Below are positions 15,657-25,302 of a DNA stretch of 64,000 nucleotides, one piece after another (within the stretch, counting starts at the first letter, position 1; every line of letters starts with the position of its first letter). This stretch comes from Rhizobium album (GTDB lineage Bacteria > Pseudomonadota > Alphaproteobacteria > Rhizobiales > Rhizobiaceae), in the NCBI RefSeq assembly GCF_003122325.1, contig NZ_QFBC01000002.1:248001-312000 (forward strand). Reading direction: 5' to 3'. The notes under the pieces are model-generated. The model ran no database searches, was not told the origin of the DNA, and saw only the letters and a list, made by a program, of their open reading frames with translations. The translations under genes were made by a program, and so were the position numbers.

Positions 15657-15763
15657 CTTACCTGGATTGGTGCGGGATCGATCGATCCGTACCGCAAGGC
15701 CTGCTCGGAGAGGGCGGATTTACCGTCCAGAGGGGCCACACTATTTTGGAAAGGGGGCGCTCC

Positions 15764-16672
15764 ATGGCCCGCAGTTCTTTACCCAGTATTACCGCCGGTG
15801 AAGGCGGTCTGAACCGTTATCTCGATGAAATCCGCAAGTTCCCGATGCTGGAGCCGCAGGAAGAGTATATGCTCGCCAAGCGCTACCAGGAACATGGCGA
15901 CCGCACCGCCGCCCACAAGCTGGTGACCAGCCATTTGCGCCTCGTGGCGAAGATCGCCATGGGTTACCGCGGTTATGGCCTGCCGATCGGCGAAGTCGTC
16001 TCGGAAGGCAATGTCGGCCTGATGCAGGCCGTCAAGAAGTTCGATCCGGAACGCGGCTTCCGCCTGGCAACCTATGCCATGTGGTGGATCAAGGCGTCGA
16101 TCCAGGAATACATCCTGCGCTCCTGGTCGCTGGTGAAGATGGGCACGACCGCCAACCAGAAGCGGCTGTTCTTCAACCTGCGCCGGCTGAAGGGCCGTAT
16201 CCAGGCGATCGACGAAGGCGACCTGAAGCCGGAACAGGTGGCGGAAATCGCCACCAAGCTGAACGTTTCGGAAGAAGAAGTCGTGTCGATGAACCGCCGC
16301 CTCTCCGGCGATGCGTCGCTCAACGCGCCGATCAAGGCCTCGGAAGGCGATTCCGGCCAGTGGCAGGATTGGCTCGTCGACGATCACGACAGCCAGGAAG
16401 CGGTGCTGATCGAACAGGACGAACTCGACACCCGCCGCCGCATGCTGGCCCGGGCCATGAGCGTGCTCAACGATCGCGAACGCCGCATCTTCGAAGCCCG
16501 CCGCCTCGCCGAAGACCCGGTGACGCTGGAGGAGCTTTCGGCCGAATTCGACATCAGCCGCGAGCGCGTACGCCAGATCGAGGTTCGCGCCTTCGAGAAG
16601 GTTCAGGACGCCGTACGCAAGGACGCCCTGGACCGCGCCAAAGCTTTGCGGGTTGTCGAAGTGGCGAACTGA
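15764..16672 (+). CDS. rpoH: RNA polymerase heat-shock sigma factor RpoH
   Basis: A 302-residue sigma-70-family protein of the RpoH branch. Region 2 (LVTSHLRLVAKIAMGYRGYGLP, GNVGLMQAVKKFDPERGFRLATYAMWWIKASIQEYILRSWSLVK) and the RpoH-specific box (TTANQKRLFFNLRRLK) are present, followed by region 4 (EELSAEFDISRERVRQIEVRAFEKV). The sequence and length match the main alphaproteobacterial RpoH (RpoH1). It directs heat-shock and oxidative stress transcription. ATG at 15764 follows an AAGGGGG tract. A strong terminator follows at 16782-16807. Confidence 0.96.
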   Translation: MARSSLPSITAGEGGLNRYLDEIRKFPMLEPQEEYMLAKRYQEHGDRTAAHKLVTSHLRLVAKIAMGYRGYGLPIGEVVSEGNVGLMQAVKKFDPERGFRLATYAMWWIKASIQEYILRSWSLVKMGTTANQKRLFFNLRRLKGRIQAIDEGDLKPEQVAEIATKLNVSEEEVVSMNRRLSGDASLNAPIKASEGDSGQWQDWLVDDHDSQEAVLIEQDELDTRRRMLARAMSVLNDRERRIFEARRLAEDPVTLEELSAEFDISRERVRQIEVRAFEKVQDAVRKDALDRAKALRVVEVAN

Positions 16673-16721
16673 GGGGCGGATACGCCCATCGGCGCAAACC
16701 GCCATTCTCTTACCGACGTCG

Positions 16722-16742
16722 TCCTCGGCCTTGAGCCGAGGA
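16722..16742. repeat. Short GC-rich palindrome
   Basis: TCCTCGGC-CTTGA-GCCGAGGA is a perfect 8-bp hairpin. Very similar TCCTCGG...CCGAGGATC palindromes are frequent in rhizobial intergenic DNA. It lies 49 bases after rpoH, ahead of a second hairpin (AAAGGCA/TGCCTTT, 16751-16768). Confidence 0.6.
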
Positions 16743-16781
16743 TCACGAAAAAGGCATTTTATGCCTTTGTCAGAAGTCTGA

Positions 16782-16807
16782 GGGCGCGGCACACCGCGCC
16801 CTTTTTT
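16782..16807 (+). terminator. Strong intrinsic terminator after rpoH
   Basis: GGGCGCGG-CACA-CCGCGCCC followed by TTTTTT, a textbook Rho-independent terminator oriented for rpoH, 11 bases before the end of the oppositely oriented gene. Confidence 0.9.
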
Positions 16808-16818
16808 ATGCCCAGAGT

Positions 16819-19764
16819 TTACTGACCGCTGGCCGGCGCGTTGGCGAGGGTCAGCCAGGCCTGAACCGCCTTGTTGAAGGCGTCCATCCCCGGCTCTCCC
16901 TTTTCCAGGGTCAACAGCGCCCGACGGCCGTTGCGGTAGGTGATCGGCATGTCGATCCAGCCGCGCGTGCGCAGCAGTTCGAGGTTGGATGCCCGCGCCT
17001 CGGGAAAATCGTTGAGCGCGATCATATGGAAGTCGTCGGTGATCTTCGCCGGCACGGCGATCAATGCGTTGCCGCGATCCTGCTCCGTCTGCTTCATGGC
17101 GATGCGCTGTACGCTGTCGATGGCGCCGCCTTCGAAATCCTGCGGCAGCGAGAAGACGATCTCGACGAGATGGCTGGCGGGCAGCGATGGATCGGAGTTG
17201 CGCTTGAAGGTCATCAGCGCCGAAAGGCCGCGATCGGGAACGTTGATCTGCCCCTGCACGGTCGGCTCCGGCTTGCCGTCTTCGCCGGCTTCCTGCTGCA
17301 GCGACCAGACCACGGTGCCCTGGATCGCCGTCGGGACAGACTGGCCGATACGCTCCTCATAAAGGAACATTTTTTGCGCGCCGGCAACAGCGGCGGGTTG
17401 CTGCGTACCCTGGGTGGTATTTTCGGCCGCCGGTGTCTGTGTCGCACCGTCGACCTGCCCGGTTTCGGCCGGCACCGTCGTCTGCGTATCCGCCGGGGTC
17501 TGGTTGCCCGTCGTGGCGGCGCCGCTGGTATCGGTGGTCGGCGTGTTGCCTGCCTCGTTGGCCGCAACGTTCTGCTCGGCAACCGACTTGCCCTCGGTCA
17601 GGATCGCTTCGCCGCCCGGTCCTTCGTCTACCTCGGAACCGTTGACGAGAAGCCGCTGCGTGAATTTGTTCGCTGCCGGCACATTGCTGGTGTCGAGGGC
17701 TGCAAGATCCCTGGACGTATCGGTTGCCGTCGGCGTGGTGGCCGGCTTGGTATCGTTGCCGGTCGTCTGTTCCGTTGCCGGGGTGTTTGCCGTCGTCTCG
17801 GGCTTGGTCTCGGTCGAGGCCTTCTCTTCCGGCTTCTTCTCGAGGCCGGGGATCTGCGGTCCGCTGTCGACGAGGTTGGCCACCATGTCCTTCAGGCGAT
17901 CCTGGTACAGCCAGGCGGCATAACCGCCGCCGCCCAGGGCAACGGCCAGCAGCAAAGCAAGGCCGAGCACGGTAAAATTGAACCGGCGTTTCGGCTCGAC
18001 GCGGAACGACTTGCCCGGCCGCGGTGAAGCAACGCCGTTGGAAACGGCAGCTGAAGCCTGGCGGTCGCCACCACGGCCCGAATGCTTGTTGTCACCGATC
18101 AGGTCGTCGAGATCGTTCCAGCTGTCCTGCGATTTGTTTGCGGCCGTCGCAACGGCCGGCGTCAGCGGTCCGACTTCGCCGGAGAAGGCATCGCCGTCGT
18201 CGAAAGGATCGATGGCCTTGTTGTCGGCGGCGCGCTGCGCTCCACCTGCCTGTGCATCCGGCCTGCCTTCTTCTCCGAAGGAGGTTTCATCCCAATCAAG
18301 CAGATCGAGGGCCGGCGGCATCTTGGGCTCGGAAAGCCGCTCGTCGCTCGGGGTGCCGGCGGCATAGGCCGCCGCGCCAGCAGAGCCGGCAACCTTTGCC
18401 GCCGTCTGGCCGCTGGTCTCCGCTTCGGGAAACGCCCAGTCATCAGCCTTTCCGGCGGTCTCTGATGCCGGCACTTGTGCCGGTGTTTCGTGCTCGACGG
18501 CGACAGGGTCGTCGAAAGGCTGGACCGGGTCGACATCGTCATGGCTGGCAGAAAGACGGGTGTCGTCCTGCTCGCGCGCCGACGGCAAAGGTTCTGCCCA
18601 GTCGGTTTGCGCAGCCGTCGCCGGCACCGTCGGCAGCGGTTCCGGCTCGTCTTCCCACGGCTCCGCGAACGGGCTGCTTTCCTCCGTCCGCCCGGGCTCC
18701 GGCGACTGCCAGGCCTCGGCGGCATTTTCCGTCGAAACCTGCGGCTGTTCGTCCGGAGGCGTCTCCTGCCACATGCCGATATGCCGCTCGTCGGGAACCA
18801 GCCCCTGCGACGACCGCTCGTCCGGCGGAACGTCGGAATGGTCGGCCGGCGAATCCCAAGGTTCGGACACGTCCGTTACCGCGGGCTGCGCTACAGCGAG
18901 ATACTCCTGCTCCACCTCCTCGATCACCTGATCGAGCTTGTCGAACTGCCGGGCGATGCTTTCGTCGGAGGGACGCGGCATGAGATTGCCGAGATAATTC
19001 CGGACGGAAGCCCGGGCATTGTCGTAAATCCGCGCACGGATCTCCGCCGAGTTGACCGGCTGCGCATCGATCGCCTGGCGAATGACGGCAGCGTCGAGAA
19101 CCAGCTCTTCGACACCCGACGTCGGCTGCTCCGGCTCTCCGGCCGTCTCCGTCGGCAGGGCTTGCCGCTCTTCCGGTTCGGCAGGGGTTTCCCAAGGCTC
19201 AGGTTCCGGCTCCGCATGGGTTTCGACAGGCGTCTCCCAGGGCTCCGGCTCGGCGTGCACCGGCGTTGCCGGCTCGCTGTCGGTCTTCGCGACTTCAACA
19301 GGTGGATCCCAGGGCTCGCGCTCATCCTCGGCGGGCGCCCATGCCTGCTCGGCAGCGGCAACCTCCTCAGGTTGCTCCTCCTCGGCGACGGCCGCGAGCG
19401 CATGGTCCTGCCCGGTGGGTTCGGCTTCCGGCTCGGCGTCGGCTGTCACAGCGTCATCGTAAGCCTGCCGCTCGTCTTCGGCGGCATGCTGCTCCGGCTG
19501 CTGCCAGTCCTCGGCCGCCTCGACCGGCTGGTCCTCGTCGCCGGCGGGCAATGCCTCGGCGTGCTCGCTTTCGACGTCGCGGATGGCGAGTTCGAGCTTG
19601 TCGAGCTGACGGCGTAGCATTTCTTCCGGCGGCCGGGGCTTCATGCTTTCGAGTTGGCGCTGGACTGCTCCGCGCGCCTTCTCATAAACTTTCACCCGCA
19701 TTTCCGGAGTGTTGTCCGACAGACCGTCTACCGCCCGCCGAATGACTGCTGCAAAATCCGCCAT
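16819..19764 (-). CDS. Large membrane protein with duplicated N-terminal helical module, unknown
   Basis: A 981-residue protein from the ATG at 19764. Residues about 1-68 (ADFAAVIRRAVDG, VYEKARGAVQRQLE, PRPPEE, RRQLDKLELAIRDVESE) and about 220-288 (LDAAVIRQAIDA, IYDNARASVRNYL, PRPSDE, ARQFDKLDQVIEEVEQE) are clear copies of one helical module. Between and after them run acidic Pro/Glu/Trp-rich disordered stretches with repeated PWETP and EPEPWE. A single membrane segment is at about 597-619 (LGLALLLAVALGGGGYAAWLY), then a Thr/Ala/Pro-rich linker and a folded C-terminal domain (about 798-975). Predicted topology is long cytosolic N-part, periplasmic C-domain. No named family is recognised. It is the downstream neighbour of purA on the minus strand, 63 bp apart, and may share its transcript. 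Confidence 0.85.
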   Translation of the reverse strand: MADFAAVIRRAVDGLSDNTPEMRVKVYEKARGAVQRQLESMKPRPPEEMLRRQLDKLELAIRDVESEHAEALPAGDEDQPVEAAEDWQQPEQHAAEDERQAYDDAVTADAEPEAEPTGQDHALAAVAEEEQPEEVAAAEQAWAPAEDEREPWDPPVEVAKTDSEPATPVHAEPEPWETPVETHAEPEPEPWETPAEPEERQALPTETAGEPEQPTSGVEELVLDAAVIRQAIDAQPVNSAEIRARIYDNARASVRNYLGNLMPRPSDESIARQFDKLDQVIEEVEQEYLAVAQPAVTDVSEPWDSPADHSDVPPDERSSQGLVPDERHIGMWQETPPDEQPQVSTENAAEAWQSPEPGRTEESSPFAEPWEDEPEPLPTVPATAAQTDWAEPLPSAREQDDTRLSASHDDVDPVQPFDDPVAVEHETPAQVPASETAGKADDWAFPEAETSGQTAAKVAGSAGAAAYAAGTPSDERLSEPKMPPALDLLDWDETSFGEEGRPDAQAGGAQRAADNKAIDPFDDGDAFSGEVGPLTPAVATAANKSQDSWNDLDDLIGDNKHSGRGGDRQASAAVSNGVASPRPGKSFRVEPKRRFNFTVLGLALLLAVALGGGGYAAWLYQDRLKDMVANLVDSGPQIPGLEKKPEEKASTETKPETTANTPATEQTTGNDTKPATTPTATDTSRDLAALDTSNVPAANKFTQRLLVNGSEVDEGPGGEAILTEGKSVAEQNVAANEAGNTPTTDTSGAATTGNQTPADTQTTVPAETGQVDGATQTPAAENTTQGTQQPAAVAGAQKMFLYEERIGQSVPTAIQGTVVWSLQQEAGEDGKPEPTVQGQINVPDRGLSALMTFKRNSDPSLPASHLVEIVFSLPQDFEGGAIDSVQRIAMKQTEQDRGNALIAVPAKITDDFHMIALNDFPEARASNLELLRTRGWIDMPITYRNGRRALLTLEKGEPGMDAFNKAVQAWLTLANAPASGQ

Positions 19765-19827
19765 CAGCACTTTCTCATGAATACCGGTATCCCACCGATA
19801 ATATTAATACCACAAGCTGTGGCGACA

Positions 19828-21123
19828 TTAGTCCTCAAAAGGATCGGTCACAAGTATGGTGTCGTCCCGTTCCGGGCTGGTCGACAACAGAGCGACCGGC
19901 GCGCCGATCAGTTCTTCGACCTGACGGACATACTTGATCGCCTGGGCCGGCAGGTCTGCCCATTTACGAGCGCCGACCGTCGATTCCTTCCAGCCTTCGA
20001 GCGTGATGTACACGGGCTCGACGCGCGCCTGCGCGCTCTGGCTCGCCGGAAGATAGTCGATCTCCACGCCGTCGAGCTTGTAGCCGACGCAGATCTTCAA
20101 TTCATCGAGGCCGTCGAGAACGTCGAGCTTGGTGAGCGCGATGCCGCTGATGCCCGAGGTCTTCACCGTCTGGCGCACCACCACCGAATCGAACCAGCCG
20201 CAACGGCGCGGACGACCGGTGTTGACGCCGACCTCGCGACCGACAGTCGCCAGGTGCTTGCCGATCTCGTCGTTCAATTCGCAGGGGAACGGGCCTTCGC
20301 CGACGCGCGTCGTGTAAGCCTTGGTGATGCCGAGCACGTAACCGATCGCCGTCGGGCCGAGGCCGGAACCGGCAGCCGCCTGGCCGGCGACGGTGTTGGA
20401 CGAGGTGACGAAAGGATAGGTGCCATGATCGTTGTCGAGCAGCGCCCCCTGGGCGCCTTCGAACAGGATGCGGGCGCCGGCCTTGCGCTGCTCGTCGAGC
20501 AGGCGCCAGACCTGGTCGATATAGGGCAGGATATGCTTGGCGACCGAGGTCAGCTCGTCCTGCAGCGACTGCACGGAAATTTCTTCGAGGCCCATGCCGC
20601 GGCGCAACGCATTGTGGTGGGTGAGCAGGCGTTCGATCTTGGCCGGCAGCGTATCGGGATCGGTAAGGTCGATGACGCGGATGGCGCGGCGGCCGACCTT
20701 GTCTTCATAGGCCGGGCCGATGCCGCGGCGCGTCGTGCCGATCTTCGTGCCGCTGTTGGAAGCGGCATCCTCGCGCAGCGCATCGAGATCGCGGTGCAGC
20801 GACAGGATCAGCGGCGCATTGTCGGCGATGCGCAGCACCTCCGGCGTCACGGCAACACCCTGGGCGCGCAGTTTTTCGACTTCGGCGACGAAATGATGCG
20901 GATCGACGACGACGCCGTTGCCGATGACCGAGAGTTTGCCGCGCACCAGGCCGGAGGGCAGAAGGGCGAGCTTGTAGCTGACCCCATCGATCACCAGCGT
21001 ATGGCCGGCATTGTGGCCGCCCTGGTAACGCACGATCACATCGGCGCGCTCGGAGAGCCAGTCGACAATCTTACCCTTGCCTTCGTCGCCCCACTGCGAG
21101 CCGACAACCACGACATTCGTCAT
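19828..21123 (-). CDS. purA: Adenylosuccinate synthetase
   Basis: A 431-residue enzyme matching PurA end to end: [16 protein letters not shown] at residues 8-23 (P-loop and catalytic Asp), GGHNAGHTL near 36-44, [15 protein letters not shown] near 128-142, the [19 protein letters not shown] region and TKLDVLDG near 330-337. It joins IMP and aspartate with GTP to make adenylosuccinate, the first committed step to AMP. Cytosolic. Divergent from an EamA transporter across about 215 bp. Confidence 0.98.
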   Translation of the reverse strand: MTNVVVVGSQWGDEGKGKIVDWLSERADVIVRYQGGHNAGHTLVIDGVSYKLALLPSGLVRGKLSVIGNGVVVDPHHFVAEVEKLRAQGVAVTPEVLRIADNAPLILSLHRDLDALREDAASNSGTKIGTTRRGIGPAYEDKVGRRAIRVIDLTDPDTLPAKIERLLTHHNALRRGMGLEEISVQSLQDELTSVAKHILPYIDQVWRLLDEQRKAGARILFEGAQGALLDNDHGTYPFVTSSNTVAGQAAAGSGLGPTAIGYVLGITKAYTTRVGEGPFPCELNDEIGKHLATVGREVGVNTGRPRRCGWFDSVVVRQTVKTSGISGIALTKLDVLDGLDELKICVGYKLDGVEIDYLPASQSAQARVEPVYITLEGWKESTVGARKWADLPAQAIKYVRQVEELIGAPVALLSTSPERDDTILVTDPFED

Positions 21124-21339
21124 CTCAAATTCCTGTCATCTCAGCGCCTTGCGCCAACCCAAACCCGCGCATCTATACTGTTTTGTTTTCCGGAAAGCGA
21201 CCCTGTTTGACTCCACAATTGGCTTTTTGCGTGACAAAAGGAAGTCCCGGCGCGGCGCTATCCCACAAAACCTGTGCCGGCAATCACAATCGCAGAACCA
21301 GACACGCCCCGGCAGAGGGCGGCAAACGGAAGAAACGCC

Positions 21340-22224
21340 TTGTCCATCAAAGCTTATGTCTACCTCACGATCGCGGCGCTGTGCTGGGGTGGCAACGCCG
21401 TCGCCGGAAAGCTGGCAATCGGCCATATCAGCCCGATGATGCTGACCTTCTGGCGCTGGGCCTTCGCCTTCATGCTGATCGTCGCCATCTCCGTGCCGCA
21501 ATTGAAGAAGGACTGGCCGCTGCTCAAGCAGAACTGGCTGCTGCTGATGGTGCTGGGCGTGATCGGCTATACCAGCTTCAATGCCTTCCTCTATACGGCG
21601 GTGCTTTATACCACGGCCATCAACGTCGCCATCGAGCAGGCGGGCATTCCGGTCTTGATCTTCATCGCCAACTTCCTGCTCTACCGCACGCGGGTGTCGC
21701 TGGCGCAGATCGTCGGTTTTGCCGTCACCCTGCTCGGCATCGCGCTGACCGCCTCGCATGGCGATCTCATGAGCCTGGCACAGCTGACGCTCAATTTCGG
21801 CGATGCGCTGATGATGCTCGCCGTCGTCGCCTATACCGTCTACACGCTGCTGCTGCGCTGGCGCCCGCCGATCCACTGGAAAAGCCTGATGGCACTGCCG
21901 GCGCTCGGCGCCCTTCTCGCCTCCGTGCCCCTGCTCGGCTGGGAGGCCGCCGCCGGCAACGCCATCTGGCCGGATGCCAGCGGCTGGGCGATCGCACTGT
22001 GGACCAGCATCTTCGCCTCGCTGGTGGCGCAAATTCTCTACGTCATGGGCGTCGACGGCATCGGCCCGAACCGGGCCGGCCTGTTCATCAACCTCGTTCC
22101 GGTGTTCGGCACGCTGCTGTCGGTGCTGCTGGTCGGCGAAGACCTGCAGCTTTTCCACGTCATCGCGCTCGTGCTCGCCCTCGGCGGCATTGCCATTGCC
22201 GAGCGAGGGAGACCGCGCCAGTAA
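21340..22224 (+). CDS. EamA/DMT-type transporter
   Basis: A 294-residue protein with about ten membrane segments in two EamA repeats; LTIAALCWGGNAVAGKLA and the TINVAIEQAGIPVLIFIANFLLYR stretch in the first half and GPNRAGLFINLVPVFGTLLSVLLVGE in the second are typical of the drug/metabolite transporter superfamily. The TTG at 21340 is favoured by GGAAGA 8-9 bases upstream and by family-like N-terminus; an in-frame GTG at 21274 would add 22 residues. Substrate unknown. It converges on the YopT-like gene with a 4-bp gap. Confidence 0.88.
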   Translation: MSIKAYVYLTIAALCWGGNAVAGKLAIGHISPMMLTFWRWAFAFMLIVAISVPQLKKDWPLLKQNWLLLMVLGVIGYTSFNAFLYTAVLYTTAINVAIEQAGIPVLIFIANFLLYRTRVSLAQIVGFAVTLLGIALTASHGDLMSLAQLTLNFGDALMMLAVVAYTVYTLLLRWRPPIHWKSLMALPALGALLASVPLLGWEAAAGNAIWPDASGWAIALWTSIFASLVAQILYVMGVDGIGPNRAGLFINLVPVFGTLLSVLLVGEDLQLFHVIALVLALGGIAIAERGRPRQ

Positions 22225-22228
22225 CCCG

Positions 22229-22939
22229 TCACGCCGCCTTGCCGGTGATCGCTTGCGCGCGGGCTCGGGTCGGCGCGGCGAAGGTTTCGGACAGCCGAAC
22301 CACTGTCACCCGGTCGAGGATCTTCGGATCGACGACGTTGTCCTTGTCGGCATATGTGCGATAGGCCTCCGCCAGCGCCTTGAAGAAACCCTTCACCGCG
22401 GTTTCGCTGGCGGCGATCTTGATCTCGCCGAAGTTCGGCTCGAACACATAAAGATGCGAGCCGTAACCGAAAAGCTTGCCGCTCGAGTGATAGGCCGCAA
22501 TGCAGTGATTGTCCTTGCCGAAGCTCAGCAGGATCAGGAAATAATTGTTGTGGCCGCCGGTGTGCGTATAAAGCGGGTGCAGGCATTCGTCGGCCGCCGC
22601 TCGCATGAAGCGGGTGGAATCGGCAAGGTTTGCCGACATGCCGCTTTCAGCGAAGGCCAGCGCCGCATCGAGTTCCGTCGTCTGTCCGCTGAAAGCGGAA
22701 GACCGGCTTTTCGTCAGCACGCTGAGATAGGCTTTCTGGCGGGCGATGGCGCTGGGAGCCTGGCTCTTGATAAAAGCGATCCGCTTCGCCGAACCTTCCG
22801 ATTTGTATTTCTTGTGCCGCGCCACCCATTCCGCCGACAGGCCGACGCAGATGCCGTAGGACACTTCCTCGTCGGCGACGGCGAGATCGCGCTGTTTGAA
22901 CGCAACGCCATTCTTCATATAGTCTGCTGGCAGTTCCAT
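22229..22939 (-). CDS. YopT-type (C58) cysteine-protease-like protein
   Basis: A 236-residue protein from the ATG at 22939, which has GGAGGTGA 4 bases upstream. It matches the pattern of the YopT/AvrPphB/NopT family: Cys31 in YGICVGLSAEWVARH, His145 in NHCIAAYHS and a third catalytic position in YVFEPNFGEIKI. In known members the third residue is Asp in DPNxGE; here it is Glu167, so activity may be altered. No signal peptide or acylation motif is visible at the N-terminus, and no type III secretion gene is nearby. The gene follows the deaminase gene by 107 bp on the same strand. Function in cells is unknown; toxin or effector are possibilities. Confidence 0.7.
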   Translation of the reverse strand: MELPADYMKNGVAFKQRDLAVADEEVSYGICVGLSAEWVARHKKYKSEGSAKRIAFIKSQAPSAIARQKAYLSVLTKSRSSAFSGQTTELDAALAFAESGMSANLADSTRFMRAAADECLHPLYTHTGGHNNYFLILLSFGKDNHCIAAYHSSGKLFGYGSHLYVFEPNFGEIKIAASETAVKGFFKALAEAYRTYADKDNVVDPKILDRVTVVRLSETFAAPTRARAQAITGKAA

Positions 22940-23046
22940 GACTTCACCTCCGGTTTTCCAGACGGTGAAGCCAAACCCGTAAATGAATTCTTGCCTGTTT
23001 CGACGCATCTCTACGTTGACCAAAAAAGGTCAGGCGCGGCTGACGA

Positions 23047-24342
23047 TCAACCCTCCGCGACCGGCGCATAGGCCGCCGGATCGACCGATGCCGGCCGGCC
23101 ATCGAGCGACAGGCGGCTGACCTTCGCCGGCGTCTCGCTGATCACCTTGCCGCGGCGGACGACGAACAGCCGGGTCGCCCGCATGCGGACCGCCTCTATG
23201 GCGTCCTTCGCCTGCAGGATCACCAGGTCGCCGTTGCAGCCGACATCGAGGCCGTAATTGTCGAGTTCCATGACCTTGGCCGGGTTGGTCGTCACCGCCT
23301 CAAAGCAGAAACGCATGGCTTCCCGCGACGACAGCTGGCCGACATGCAGGCCCATATGGGCGACGTCGAGCATGTCGGCGCCGCCCAGCGAATACCAGGG
23401 GTCCATGGTGCAATCCTGGCCGAAAGCGATGTTGATGCCGTAGTCGCGCATCTCCTTGACGCGCGTCATGCCGCGGCGCTTCGGATAGGTGTCGTGCCGG
23501 CCCTGCAGCATGATGTTGATCAGCGGATTGGGCACCGCATGCACCTGCGACTCGGCGATCAGCGGCAGCAGTTTCGAGACGTAATAATTGTCCATGGAAT
23601 GCATGGAGGTGAGGTGCGAGCCGGTGACGCGGCCCTGCAGGCCGAGGCGATTGGTCTCGTAGGCCAGCGTTTCGATGTGGCGCGACAGCGGATCGTCGCT
23701 CTCGTCGCAATGCATGTCCACCGGCAGGCCGCGGCGTTCGGCGATCTCGCAGAGTGCGGTCACCGACATGGCGCCGTCCTCCATCGTCCGTTCGAAATGC
23801 GGAATGCCGCCGACGACGTCGACGCCGAAATCCAGCGCCCTCTCGAGATTTTCGGCAGCGGTCGGCGAGCGGTAATACCCGTCCTGCGGGAAGGCGACGA
23901 GCTGCAGGTCGAGATAGGGTTTGACGACGCGCTGCACATGCAGCAGCGCCTCCACCGCCAAGAGCCGGTCGTCGCAGATATCGACATGGGTGCGCACGGC
24001 GAGCAGGCCCTGCGACACGGCGAGATCGCAATAGCGCAGCGCCCGCTCGACGACGGCATCGAAGGTGAGGATCGGCTTCAACTCGCCCCAGAGCGCGATG
24101 CCTTCCAGGAGCGTGCCGGAGACATTCATGCGCGGCAGGCCGAGCGACAGCGTCGCATCCATGTGAAAGTGGCAATCGACGAAAGGCGGCGAGACGAGAT
24201 GGCCGCCAGCATCGATCGCGCGGCCCGCCTCGGCAGAGAGGTTTGGCTCGACGGCGGCGATCTTGCCGTCGCTGATGCCGATGTCGAGGCCGGTGCGGCC
24301 ATCGGGGAGTGTCGCGTTGCGGACGATCAGGTCAAAGCTCAT
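23047..24342 (-). CDS. Cytosine-deaminase-like amidohydrolase
   Basis: A 431-residue amidohydrolase-superfamily protein. Metal-site motifs are visible: DCHFHMD at about 56-62, VDMHCDESDDP near 206-216, SHLTSMHSMD near 242-251 and FGQDCTMDPWY near 310-320. This set matches cytosine deaminase CodA and related aminohydrolases, which release ammonia from cytosine, isoguanine or creatinine. It begins 15 bp after the last permease gene of the BMP-type transporter, so it is the catabolic partner of that uptake system. The exact nucleobase is not certain. Confidence 0.87.
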   Translation of the reverse strand: MSFDLIVRNATLPDGRTGLDIGISDGKIAAVEPNLSAEAGRAIDAGGHLVSPPFVDCHFHMDATLSLGLPRMNVSGTLLEGIALWGELKPILTFDAVVERALRYCDLAVSQGLLAVRTHVDICDDRLLAVEALLHVQRVVKPYLDLQLVAFPQDGYYRSPTAAENLERALDFGVDVVGGIPHFERTMEDGAMSVTALCEIAERRGLPVDMHCDESDDPLSRHIETLAYETNRLGLQGRVTGSHLTSMHSMDNYYVSKLLPLIAESQVHAVPNPLINIMLQGRHDTYPKRRGMTRVKEMRDYGINIAFGQDCTMDPWYSLGGADMLDVAHMGLHVGQLSSREAMRFCFEAVTTNPAKVMELDNYGLDVGCNGDLVILQAKDAIEAVRMRATRLFVVRRGKVISETPAKVSRLSLDGRPASVDPAAYAPVAEG

Positions 24343-24357
24343 CTTGTCATTCCGTTC

Positions 24358-25302
24358 TCAGCGCTGGCCGCGCACATAGGGGATCATCAGGGCCTTGGGA
24401 TAGCTCGCCCGCCGTGACCAGACGACGAGGGCGACAATCGACAGGATATAGGGGATCATCAGGAAAATCTGGCTCGGCAGGAAAGCGCCCACAACTTGTT
24501 GCAGCCGCACCTGGAAAGCGTCGAAGGCGCCGAACAGGATGGCGGCGAACAGCGCCTTGCCGGGTTTCCACGAGGCGAAGACGGTGAGCGCGATGCAGAT
24601 CCAGCCGCGCCCAGCGACCATCTCGAAGAAGAAGGCGTCGAAGGCCGACATGGTGAGGAAGGCGCCGCCGATCGCCATGATCGCCGAACCGGCGACGACG
24701 GCGCCGGTGCGCAGCCACAACACGTTCAGGCCCTGCGCCTCGACGGCGGACGGGTTTTCACCGACGGCACGCACGGCGAGCCCCAGCGGCGTCTTCGCCA
24801 GGAACCAGGCGAGCACGCCGACCAGCACGAAGGCAAGCAGCGTCAATGCCGTCTGCTGGAACAGCACCGGCCCGAGGAACGGAATGGAGGAGAGCACGGG
24901 AATATCGAGCGGCTGGAACGGGACGATGCGCGGCGGCGTATCGACGTTCGGCAGGATGACACGGTAGGTGAAATAGGCGGCACTCGTCGCCAGCATGGTG
25001 ACGCCGAGACCGCTGACATGCTGCGACAGGCCGAGCGTGACGGTGAAAAAGGAGAGAAGCAGCCCGAACAGCGCGCCCATGAAGGCGGCGACCACCACCC
25101 CGGTCCAGAGGTCCGCCCCGGCATAGACCGCCAGCCAGCCTGACATGGCGCCGACCGTCATGATGCCTTCGATGCCGAGATTGAGCACGCCGGATTTTTC
25201 GCAGAGCAGCGCGCCGAGCACGCCGAAGATCAGCGGCGTGGCGATCCGCACCGCCGCCGCCCAGAACGACACCGTCAGCAGGATATCGAAGACCGACGCC
25301 AT
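24358..25302 (-). CDS. BMP-type nucleoside ABC transporter permease (second)
   Basis: A 314-residue inner-membrane permease of the branched-chain/ribose superfamily, with about eight to nine membrane segments; GVLGALLCEKSGVLNLGIEGIMTVGAM near the N-terminus and ANP-like VGENPSAVEAQGLNVLWLR in the middle are typical of the NupQ/YufQ partner. Its ATG overlaps the stop of the first permease by one base, showing translational coupling. With the other permease it forms the channel of the nucleoside/nucleobase importer. Confidence 0.92.
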   Translation of the reverse strand: MASVFDILLTVSFWAAAVRIATPLIFGVLGALLCEKSGVLNLGIEGIMTVGAMSGWLAVYAGADLWTGVVVAAFMGALFGLLLSFFTVTLGLSQHVSGLGVTMLATSAAYFTYRVILPNVDTPPRIVPFQPLDIPVLSSIPFLGPVLFQQTALTLLAFVLVGVLAWFLAKTPLGLAVRAVGENPSAVEAQGLNVLWLRTGAVVAGSAIMAIGGAFLTMSAFDAFFFEMVAGRGWICIALTVFASWKPGKALFAAILFGAFDAFQVRLQQVVGAFLPSQIFLMIPYILSIVALVVWSRRASYPKALMIPYVRGQR

